Shown one piece after another: positions 22,142-31,356 of a stretch of DNA of 32,311 nucleotides. This stretch comes from Lojkania enalia. Its lineage: Eukaryota > Ascomycota > Dothideomycetes > Pleosporales. Position numbers and translations under genes: made by a program. The notes below the pieces were generated by a model. The model was not told the origin of the DNA. It saw only the letters and a list, made by a program, of their open reading frames with translations, and did no database searches. Position 1 is the first letter of the stretch, and each line of letters opens with the position of its first letter. The DNA is taken from positions 3,397 through 35,707 of the forward strand of contig ML986885.1 of the NCBI GenBank assembly GCA_010094045.1, written 5' to 3'.

Positions 22142-23790
22142 TTTTAAATTATTAAGTAGCTAAAATTCTATATATTCTACTAGATATTAAATCTAGAATT
22201 AATAAATTCTCTTACAACTACTTATTTAGCTGTTAGTAGGTTAATTTATAATTTATTTTAGCTGTAAAGAGATATTATATAAAAGAAGGTCTAGTTAACT
22301 TTAATAGATATATATCTTTTAGTCGATATCTAAACTTCTCTAAATAATTATCTTCTCTTAGCAATATATACTTATTTTGTTAACTCGTAAGAATAATAAA
22401 TAAAGGCTCTTTTAGCTTTATATACGATAGTAAACTATAGTAGAAAAGAGTAATAGAATACTATTCTTCTAGTCCTTTAAGACTATAGTATTATACAAAA
22501 GCTAGGAGTAATTATTACTAATAATTTAACTATAAATAATATACTTTATTATATAATATCTTAATATCTTTTAGATAATAAAAATATTACTTAGAATTCC
22601 TTATATTAACAAATCTACTATTAAGGATATATAATTAATCTTATTATTTAGACTTTCCTCTTTAGTAAAGCTTAATTTAAAAGGATTAAATTATATAATA
22701 AAGGGAATATACTTAAAAATAAATTAGATAAATAAGTTTAAATAGAAAGAGGAGAAGCTTTTTATATAATAGGTGTTCTAGGAAAGCTTTATAATATTAT
22801 TGTTTACTATCGTTCCTTAGTAAATTATATAAAAGAATTCGTTTCTTTAATATAATAGTAAATTCTACTTAACAATTCTATATAGTAGAATAGCTGGTAT
22901 TAAATATTAAATATAGTACTTAAGAAAAAGTTAACTATTAATAATTATATTAGAGCAAATTTTAAATTATTTAAAAAGAACTATCTTTCTCTATAGAATT
23001 AGAGAGCTCTTTATATAATAAGCTCCTTCTTATAGCTATTCTACTAAGCGACTCTAGAGACTTAAGGTAACTGTAATATACTTAATTAACTTCTTTTTAT
23101 AATAGACGTTTTTAGTAAATATATAGAAAAGTCTTTAAGTTCTTATTATATAAATAAAGACTTACTTATACAAATTTAACAAGTAGTTTAGAAGTTTAAG
23201 GAGTATTATTATAAAATAGATAACTTACCTTTCTATACTACTATACTTATTATTTATCTAAATTATTATATAAAATATATAAAAATTTAGTAGAAACGAG
23301 ATTATTAAAAAATTATACTTTCTAGAGTAAAAGAGCTTTAGATATAATATTAAGATTTACGAATTTAACTAAATTTAGTATTATATAAAATACCTAAAAT
23401 TGTACTTCTATAAAAATTTAATAAGTTTAACTAGATTGTTAATAAATTTAATTAATAAATTATATAGCTAATAAGTTAAGATAAATATAAGAATTATTAT
23501 ACTAAAGTACTATATAAAGTTTAAGTATCTCCTTTATAATAGTAGTATAGAAGTATATAAAGAAAATGCTAGTTACAACTTTTAATATTTATAGTAAATA
23601 TTCTATCTATTCTAGTAATATACAATAAACTAGAACGAGTATTTTTAGAAGGTTATTATACGATTTTATAGAAGAGAATATAGTTTAGTATATTAAGTAT
23701 TAAATATATAGAATGTATAAAAAGTTGGTATTAAAATAGAGTTCTAGTAGAAGACTCTTAAAATACTTAGAAATATCTAAAATTAAGTAT
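22142..23790 (+). pseudogene. hAT transposase of H2, N-terminus missing
   Basis: Hallmarks of the fungal hAT transposase appear in order: NNYLLLAIYTYFVNS, LVL.DYSIIQKLGVIITNNLT (the catalytic DN pair as NN), GYIINLIIQTFLFSKA, GKLYNIIVYYRSLVNY, SFLQ.FYQATLETQG, FKEYYYKIDNLPFYTTILII, and the C-terminal dimerisation segment ILSILVIYNKLERVFLEGYY (23590-23680). The N-terminal zinc-finger part present in H1 is missing because copia sequence precedes 22141. The gene is RIP-mutated and dead. The end is approximate. It is colinear with H1 on the opposite strand. Confidence 0.82.
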
Positions 23791-23799
23791 AATATATTA

Positions 23800-24790
23800 T
23801 ATATATTTAAATTATAAGAAATATATTTAGTCTAGTTTTAAATCTAATACTAACCACTACTAAGAACTCTACTAAGAAACCTACTACTCTTACTACTATT
23901 TTCTTTTAGAAATACTAAATAAGTATAGCTATAACGTTTAGTATATTTATTTTATGTTAGCTTAGAGTTGTTATTATTATAAATAGTATATTAAGTAGTA
24001 TAGTTAATATAGATATAGTTAGAATATATACTACTAAGCTAGCTATTAAAAGAGATATATCTAGTATATATAGTAAATTTTCTTATACAATTATAGACGG
24101 TAGTATAATAATTATATAGCTGGATATTTAGAGTATTATAAGAATAGATAAGAAGGCTCTTAATATAGGATTAATACTAAAATAAAAGAGCAGCAGTATT
24201 AATTTAGTTATATTATACTATAATAGAAATATTAGCTAAATTATATAGAGAAAGACTTTAAGTATAGATTAGAAAGTTAGTAAGTCTAGTAATCTTAGAG
24301 CTCTTTTTAATAATTAGATCAAATATATTATAGAATTTAGGCTATTAATTTCTTACTATAAAGTAGAAGATTTTACTTAAATAAGTAGTAATAAGTAGAT
24401 AGAGGATTAGAATCTTTTTATACGTAGTAGGGTTTAGAAAATTAGCTTAACTAGTAGCTAAACTACTAAATCTAGTAATAGTATATCTAATAGCCTAAAC
24501 TAGATTTATATAGAAGATCTAATTAGTTTAATTAATAAAAGTTATACGAGTATCTTTATAATAATTATTATAAAGCTAAAGAGTAGTATTAGTAAAAGAA
24601 GGATTGTTAAAGCTTATATTAATATCGTATAAGAGTTAGTATAAAGAAGATAAATTAGTAGTATAAAGAAATAGAGGGAGTTTTAAATATTTAATAGATA
24701 GATAACTAATAATATAATAGTACAGCTGAGGCTACCTATAAACGTACTATATTTATATATACTATATTTATATTATAAAATATTTAATTA
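23800..24790 (-). other. H2 counterpart of the possible second hAT frame
   Basis: This segment is the inverted equivalent of 9230-10200 in H1. It is more strongly mutated: for example H1 TACGTACGAAGAG corresponds here to an AT-rich version. The minus-strand frame is detectable only by comparison with H1. On the plus strand a competing reading exists (SSISKRRIVKAYINIV). No function can be assigned. Confidence 0.25.
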
Positions 24791-24906
24791 AATATAATAT
24801 AGTAAATTTAAAAATATAATTATATAATAACTAATAAAATTATAGTATTTATATAGATGTAAACTATTAAGAGAATTTATAGATAGTAAGCTTAACCGTC
24901 TATAGT

Positions 24907-25005
24907 AAAAGATACGATAAACGATAATATACAATTAATAAGATAAAATACCGATAAAAAACCGATAATCGTATTATTTCTATTATTATATCGTTAACAA
25001 CCCTA
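24907..25005 (+). repeat. hAT right terminus with subterminal ATCG/CGAT repeats
   Basis: This is the inverse of 8974-9074. It ends GTTAACAACCCTA and contains repeated CGATA/TATCG-type words (GATACGATAAACGATAA, ACCGATAAAAAACCGATAAT). Such subterminal repeats bind transposase in studied hAT elements; here that role is inferred. Confidence 0.6.
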
Positions 25006-25215
25006 GAGATAAGAAGAATAAACCTTTAAAAAGTAATTTTTAGAATTTAAAAAAGTATATATTTATAATATATTTTATAAGTAAATTACTTATTTAACTA
25101 AATTATCTACTTTTTCTAAAAGTTTATACTCTACCTACTTATAATATAATATAGTAACTACTTTAAGTTTAATTAATCTATTATAAAGGTTAAATATTAC
25201 TAACTATTTTAATTA

Positions 25216-25268
25216 ATATATTCTACTATTAAAGCAGCTAAACTATTAAAATAGCTACTTTTTCTTAG
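25216..25268 (+). repeat. Left terminal inverted repeat of C2
   Basis: This is the inverted partner of 27009-27061. It contains AAAGCAGCT and AAAATAGCT spaced 17 bp apart, then ACTTTTTCTTAG, as in element C. Confidence 0.85.
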
Positions 25269-25295
25269 CGTTATAAATACTATATATAAACTATA

Positions 25296-26978
25296 ATAAA
25301 TCTATACTATAACCTTCTATTAATTTAATAAGAAGGTAGAATTGAGCTTACCTTATAGGCGTATAAATTAGGCTAATTTAAGAGCGTATAACGCGCTGCT
25401 ATAGCTTTTAATATATAATATTAATAATTCTCTACTCAACTTTATAGAATTATATTTTACTCTTATATATAATTAAATTGCTAGAAGCTTATAGTAACCG
25501 AAGAATAAACAATCGTATAATATATTCTTAATCTTAATTTACGAGGATTTACGCCCCGGCTATATAAAGTAGTAGATATAGTAGATAAACTATTAGGCGT
25601 ATATAGTAAAATATCTATAAGAAAGAATTAGTTTAAATAAGTTATAGCGCGTATAAATAAGCTTAAAATAGCTTTTAATTAAATAAAGGATTGTTAAAAA
25701 ATAAAATAAGATAATTTAGAGGTTATTAATATATAGTTTAAACTCGTATAAGATATAATTATAAAATAGAGTATATATAATAATAATATCTACAACTTTA
25801 ATAAGACAGGCTTTTAGATAGATATTATTAGTATTATAAAGGTTGTTATTGGTTTAGAATATCGTATAAGGCCTACTTTTATATAGTTAAGTAATTGCGA
25901 GTAGGTTATAGTTATCTAGAATATTTATACTACTATATATATAACCCTACTATTTATTATTTATAAAGAACGCGACTATATTTCTATATAATATAAAAAA
26001 GTAGATATACTATACGATTGGAAAATTTTAGTCTTTAAGAACGGCTGGATAAATAATACGTTTAGTTTTAAGTAGCTAAAGCATTTTAATAAATATATAA
26101 AGATGCGTTAGATAGAGTTATATAGACTATTTATTTTAGACGGCTATAAAAGCTACCTTAACTAGGAATTTAAAGATTACTACTTTATACGAAAGATCCT
26201 AATACTTTATATACCTTATTTATTATATATACTTCAGCTTCTTAATATAGTTTACTTTTTACTATTAAAGCTAAAGTACTTATAGTATATATAAAATTTA
26301 GTATACCGACGTATCTACTATATTAATAAAGAAGGCTTTCTTCTAGCCTTTAAAAACGCGTTTTTTAATATATTTACGTATAAGAACTATTAAAAAGCCT
26401 TTAAAGTAATAGGAATTATTCTTCTAAATGCGTAGGTTATATTAGATTACCTTAATATATAATTATATATCCTACTAGAACTACTTTTATAAGAAGATTT
26501 CTAATAGTCTAAAACTCTAAGTAATATATATAAATTTAGGTTATAATTAATACTTATATAAAAGTCCTTTATATAATTACTAAAAGAGGTGTAAGAAAGA
26601 TTCTTACAGCTTATAAAAGGTACTAAATTAATACTATATTAGAATATACTTCTTTAAACTTATAACTTTAAGCTTAAAAGGTAATTAGAAGAAGTAACTA
26701 AGTATAAAACGCGTAAAAGAAAGTATATTTAGTATAGTAGTATAGTATTATATAGCGAGGGATCTTTATATATAGCTGCTAAAATATCTATAAGCTCTCA
26801 GCTCTTTAAGAAGACTCGTAGTACTAATACTTAAGAAAGGGCTTAACCAGCTTAATACTACTATAGTAACTATAGTAAGACTAGATATAACGCTTGTACG
26901 TACTAAAAGAATAGTAGGGAAAATTCTAAATTAGATAAAAGTATATTATATATAAGATCTCTTATTAGTATTAAGTAA
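25296..26978 (+). pseudogene. pogo (DDE_1) transposase of C2, 561 codons with stops
   Basis: The frame runs from 25296 (ATA, aligned with the ATG of C) to TAA at 26976-26978 with no net frameshift. Visible in order are an N-terminal EGRIELTL and AAIAFNI region, FLILIYEDLR-like spacing, IYNFNKTGF (catalytic Asp to Asn), a WVIVI-like block, KNGWINNTFSFK, LFILDGYKSYLN with its Asp preserved, and a C-terminal basic KTRKRKYI stretch with a knuckle whose Cys are mostly Tyr (YYYSNYSKTRYNACTY). It is homologous along its length to 6957-8642 but more mutated and partly divergent. It is inserted in D and inactive. Confidence 0.83.
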
Positions 26979-27008
26979 ATTAACTTTTCGTATATAGTAT
27001 TTATTATA

Positions 27009-27061
27009 CTAAGAAAAAGTAGCCGCTTTGATAGTTTAGCCGCTTTAATAGTAGAATATAT
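27009..27061 (-). repeat. Right terminal inverted repeat of C2
   Basis: Its reverse complement keeps AAAGCGGCT twice, at terminal positions 16 and 33 with a 17-bp period, less mutated than the left end. Confidence 0.85.
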
Positions 27062-27821
27062 TATTAATTAAGATTAAATTTAGAGTATATAAAATATTAT
27101 AACTATTTATAGTATCACCTAAATAGCGCTTAGAAACTAATATACTAGTAAACCTTTATAATATAATTATAAGCCTAAATTAAAGAAGCTTATAAAACTA
27201 GAAAAATTAACTATAATATAGTATATACTAGACTTATTATCTTATAGATACTCTCCTATAATCGATAGTATATAAAATATAACTAACTATTTACTTAGAG
27301 TTTACTTTATAGATTAGATTAGTAAAAACTAGTTTATAAACTTTATTAATCATATTCTTAAGCTTAAAATATACTTCTATTAAAAATATAACTATTAAAG
27401 AGCTATCTATAATTTTAATAAGATAGTTACTAGTACTAAACTATTAGCTAATTAACTAAAATTACTATAGTTAGATAATTATAAATAGATTATAGTTATT
27501 TAAGCTATTAGTATTTATAGTAATACTATCCTACTATTTATTATTTTTACTAGTAAGTAGTATCTCTTTATATAGTATTAGAGTAATAATATACTACCTA
27601 AAAGAGTAATTATACTAAATAATAGTAGATAAATAAATAATAAGCTTATAATTAAATAGTTAGAACGTTTTAATTAGTATATAAAATATTATATAATAGA
27701 CGCTTATTGTCTACTAGTTATTAATAGCTATAAGAGCTATAAGTCTACTAAATTTTAGCTGCTCTATAAAAAGAAGGATATTATTCTATTATATATACTA
27801 GTACATTTATTATATCTACTA

Positions 27822-27891
27822 ACGTATAGTATAAGCGAGCTTATCACCTAAGTAAGCTGATTATAATACTAAAACCCTACTAAAATCGCGA
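27822..27891 (+). repeat. Left terminal inverted repeat of A2
   Basis: It starts ACGTATAGTATAAGCGAGCT and has a second motif, AAGTAAGCT, 17 bp further in. The partner is 29624-29693. Confidence 0.87.
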
Positions 27892-27911
27892 TAATTATAC
27901 TTTATAGTATT

Positions 27912-29606
27912 ATACTATAACTAACAACTATAGAATTAATTTAAAAAGAAGCTAGAATATAGCTTATACTTTAAGCTCTTTAATAAGATATAATACTAAC
28001 TATATATCGCGTTGCATTAATCTATAATATCTTCTAAAGTATATTTAATATATAAAGGCGAGGAATAGCTTTATAACGCGATTGCCGGCCTAATTTAATA
28101 AAGTTTAATAAGACTGAGGAGTGGGTAATTATTTAATATATACTAGATCTAGATGTAAAAGGATTTCTACTATAGATTACTACTATTTAAGATATAGCTA
28201 ATTTACTACCAGCTACGCGCTCTACTAGCTAGGTTAGAAAGAACTAGGTAGAGAACTTTATTAAACGTACGCCTAAGCTTAAGGTTAAATTTAATTAAAA
28301 GTACAACTATTTAAGAGCTAAATATAAAGATTCTAAGGTTATAGGAGGTTAGTTCTATCTTATATAGAATATAAAGGCTAAGTATAGTATTATTAATAAA
28401 GATATATACAACTTTAATAAATTAGACTTTATAATAAGTATAATATTAATAGGAGTAGTAATTACTAGCTCTAAGAGATAGAATCGACTAAAGCAGCTCT
28501 AGCTAGATAATTACGAGTAGACTATAGTTATCTAGAGTATTAACGCGATAGAATAGGTAATACTACCTTTTATTATCATTATAAGTACCTACTACCTCTC
28601 TATATAGTATAAAGAAGATAATATTCTACTAACCTAGGCTATATAGGTTACTAATAACGGTTGGACAATAAATAATATTAGTATTAAGTAGTTAAAGTAC
28701 TTTATCGCATATATAAAGGATCGTACTATTAGTACGTATTAATTACTAATTCTTAACAGCTATAAGAGCTACGACTCGCTTAAATTTAGGCAGCTCTATA
28801 AGGAAAAGAATATTATTACTCTCTATATACCTCTATATTTATTATATCTACTACAGCTACTAGATATAGGTTATTTCTTATCTTTAAAGACTGCGTACGG
28901 GCGCTAAATTAAATAGCTAATATATAGTTATATTAACTATATTATAAAAATTAAGTTCTTATCCTATTTTAAAGCAGCTTTTAACGTAGTAATTATAAAG
29001 AGTAATATCCTAAATAGTTTTCGAGTTGCTAGTCTAGTTCTATTTAATCTAGATATAGTACTATTAAAGTTTAAAGTTCGACTATATATACTAATATCTT
29101 CTATAGTTAAAAATACCCTTTAGAAGTTAAAAATGCTAAGTAATCCTATTAAATTTAGGTTTTAATCTGCGTACGTTCGATTAAAAGTTTAAAAGTATCT
29201 AGATAGTTTACTTACTTTAATAGTAGAAGCGTTTAAATAGTTTATAAAGGGTACTATATATATAATATATAAAAACGTACTATTATACGCTTAGGTTACT
29301 AAGCTTTAAACAGCTAATAAGGCTGCTATATAATATTAATCGTATAAAAGAAAGCGTATATAGAAGAAAAATAATCTAATAATTAAAGAAGGCGCTTAAT
29401 TAACTACTCTAAAAGAGTTTAGCACTTGTATTAATAGGAAGAAGGGTAGGAAGAAGGCGCGTGTTGATAGAAACTAGCCGACTTAAAAGTACTATAGGTA
29501 GTATAGTAAGGTTAAATATAACTCGCGGACGTGTAAAAATAATACTATAGATATAGAAGAATAGGCTACTATACTATATAGTATAATAGAATATAAAAAA
29601 GTATAA
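27912..29606 (+). pseudogene. pogo (DDE_1) transposase of A2, about 565 codons with stops
   Basis: This frame is unshifted, unlike A1. It shows RDCRPNLIKF near the N-terminus, ILDLDVKGF, then DIANLLPATRSTS, which includes the 26 bp lost in A1. It continues with IYNFNKLDF (first Asp to Asn, Gly to Asp), YKEDNILL, LLILNSYKSYDS (second Asp to Asn), a block matching the family's HLL.PLD.GYF, and a C-terminal knuckle with Cys and His as Tyr. It ends at TAA 29604-29606. The start is inferred (ATA at 27912). All visible stops are TAA or TAG, one transition from Gln or Trp codons. Confidence 0.84.
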
Positions 29607-29623
29607 TATTTTACGAAAAGTAG

Positions 29624-29693
29624 TTGCGATTTTAGTATAGTTTTAGCATTATAATTAGCTCGCTTAGGTAATTAGCTCGCTTATACTATACGT
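29624..29693 (-). repeat. Right terminal inverted repeat of A2
   Basis: The reverse complement begins ACGTATAGTATAAGCGAGCT and continues in register with 27822-27891. TA follows. Confidence 0.87.
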
Positions 29694-29972
29694 TATAACC
29701 TCTAAATATAAGCTACTTTTTACTACTAAAGAAAGTATATAGATATAAGATTAATAAACTTATATAAGCTAGTATCTACTATATTTTAAAACTTAACTTT
29801 CTACTAACCTTTTATATAATATATTAGTACTCTATTACTAAGGCTAATATATATATAAGTTTTTAAGGTACTAGTCTAGTACTATATAATTCTAATATAG
29901 TACTATTAAAGCTTAATATTAAGCTTCGTACTCTATTACTACTACTAATAAGTAGTTACTTCTAGAAGTTAA

Positions 29973-30251
29973 TATAACGGCGTAGGTAAGATAATAGGTC
30001 TGAATGCGGCACGAATCTACTTAGAGGTATATAAGAATACGTGGGGGATTAGGGACCTAAGAATTCTATTAACACCTATAGGCCTTATATAAAAGGATAT
30101 AGAAGAACTACTAAGCTACTTATAAGGGAGTATACAACTATATACGGAAGGGAAAAGGGGTAAAACCAGAGGTAGAATAAGATAAGCAAAAAGCTTTAGG
30201 ATAAGGTTATATATAAAGCTTTTTATAGAACGATTTCTTTACATTATTATA
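29973..30251 (-). repeat. 3' LTR of gypsy copy 3 (279 bp)
   Basis: It is the same length as the other family LTRs. Read on the minus strand it starts TATAATAATGT and ends GCCGTTATA. The left flank is GTTAA (29968-29972), the candidate 5-bp target duplication; the partner is outside the window. Confidence 0.93.
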
Positions 30252-31356
30252 CTACCCCCCTTCTTATAGGCTAATAGTTCTTATCTATACTAGTTCGGGA
30301 GGGAATTGGGGCTATTATAGATAGGTTCTAGTATAAAGAAATTTCTTTAAGAAGGTATTTACTAATAAGAGCTAATACGCGTGGTTGCTTATAGAGATAC
30401 GTTTATTAATATAATATTAAGTAAGGTTTTTCCGGTAAGTATAATTGACCTATATATTAACTAGTAACTACTATTATAACGGTTTATTAATATTGCAATT
30501 TTGTCGCGTATAGCAACAAGCGTTTACCAGCTTTAGTATATTACTAGGTTGCTATTAACTAAGCTTCCTTAACTAAATAATAACTTCTACTCTATACGTA
30601 TTATTATACGTCCCTAGAACCATTAATTATTAAAGTATTACTAACGCCTTATAGAAAAAATTAATTAATATACTACTCTATCTACCTTTTAGAGTCTCTT
30701 TAGAGGCCTTCTAAATTATCTACCTTCGGGTTATATATACGCTCGCTTGCGGGTAGTATATAATATTTTTCTTTTAGTCTCTAAGATTAAAAAAATGTAA
30801 GTATTATACCTTATAAAATAAAAAGTATAACCCCGTATAAATCGTATCTAATACTAGTAGGGTACTTATTACTAACGTACTTATAGATCCCCTCCTACTA
30901 TAAAAAGGAGTTTCTAGTCCTCCGGGGCTATCTTAAACTATAGGCGGCGGCCCGATATATAGGGGATAAGGAGGATAAAAAGGTAGCTTTTAAAGCTATT
31001 TTAGAGTCTGCTTACAGCCTAGCGCTTATAGTCTAGATTGTAAAGAGTTAGGAAGATAGCCTTCTTACAGCTAGTATCTAGGTAGCTTTATTCTACTAGG
31101 GTATTAAGTTGCTCTATCAGGTTTCAGCCCTAGAAACTCTAGTATCTAGCCTTTAAGCTAATATCGCGGCGCTCTTAGGCGGCTAAAAATAAAGTAGGGG
31201 AGGTTTAAAGGGAGTCCAGAGGGAAGAAAGGGGAAGAAGGGTAGAAGAGAAGAGGACTAGGAAGGTATCTAACAGCCTACTATTAGACCCTCCAGATTCT
31301 ATAGAGGAGTAATTTCGGGCCTATACTTTAGTTTTTTAAAATCCACTACTTAACAC
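30252..31356 (-). other. gypsy-3 3' region, with the antisense frame retained
   Basis: It is colinear with 16235-17336, and the polypurine tract is the C-rich CTACCCCCCTTCTT at 30252-30265. The frame antisense to pol reads on the plus strand at about 30910-31330 (EDKKVAFKAILESAYSLA, NSLLLDPPDSIEE) in the same register as gypsy-A, with stops at Gln/Trp-type positions. Confidence 0.7.

Larger units (their letters stand above)
8870..25005 (+). mobile_element. hAT element H2, split by H1 and a copia fragment
   Basis: The left end starts TAGGGTTGTTAAAAATAAAA at 8870 and the right end closes with GTTAACAACCCTA at 25005, giving the 12-bp hAT-type inverted ends TAGGGTTGTYAA. The pieces are 8870-8973, 19605-19613 and 22141-25005. 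H1 is inserted after about 100 bp, and a copia fragment replaces roughly 490 bp of the N-terminal transposase region compared with H1. The octamer left of it (TCTATAGT, 8862-8869) is not repeated after 25005 (GAGATAAG), so the right flank was rearranged or belongs to H3. Confidence 0.78.
25216..27061 (+). mobile_element. pogo-type DNA transposon C2, complete with TIRs
   Basis: This 1846-bp relative of C has 53-bp terminal inverted repeats (25216-25268, 27009-27061) and TA flanks (25214-25215, 27062-27063). The terminus ATATATTCTACTATTAAAG corresponds to C's ACGTAAAGTACCACCG after mutation and divergence. It includes changes that are not RIP transitions, so C2 is a related subfamily rather than the same element. 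Confidence 0.88.
27822..29693 (+). mobile_element. pogo-type DNA transposon A2, complete with TIRs
   Basis: This 1872-bp copy of A1 has TIRs at 27822-27891 and 29624-29693 and TA flanks (27820-27821, 29694-29695). Deleting it with one TA restores the frame of the D transposase exactly, which confirms the boundaries. It retains 26 bp missing in A1. Confidence 0.93.
25144..29960 (+). pseudogene. pogo transposase of D, internal deletion, split by C2 and A2
   Basis: Joining across the two insertions gives one frame. The N-terminal DNA-binding part includes ITIYSIT and YNYKPKLKKLIKLEKLTII, with ILDLLSYRYSP after it. The first catalytic block IYNFNKI follows directly after YNY.RA, so a segment of the usual protein is missing here. 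The second block reads LLVINSYKSYKS (Asp to Asn). Across the A2 insertion the frame reads LVHLLYLL then PLNISYFLLLKK, the family's HLL.PLD.G.F block, which shows that A2 inserted cleanly inside the coding sequence. The start is inferred. The N-terminal style resembles B more than A. Confidence 0.7.
25006..29972 (+). mobile_element. pogo-type transposon D, deleted and split three times
   Basis: The pieces are about 25006-25215, 27062-27821 and 29694-29972. Pogo C2 is inserted at TA 25214-25215 / 27062-27063 and A2 at TA 27820-27821 / 29694-29695. Gypsy-3 cuts the 3' end at 29973. The left terminus is not visible; hAT sequence ends at 25005. Positions 25006-25143 hold only AT-rich sequence that I cannot assign beyond D's leader or older target DNA. 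No TIR can be shown. Confidence 0.7.

Noticed and set aside
25006..25143. Possible left TIR of pogo D
   Set aside because: No ACGTA-type end or 17-bp repeat can be found; the true end was probably lost or lies beyond the hAT insertion.
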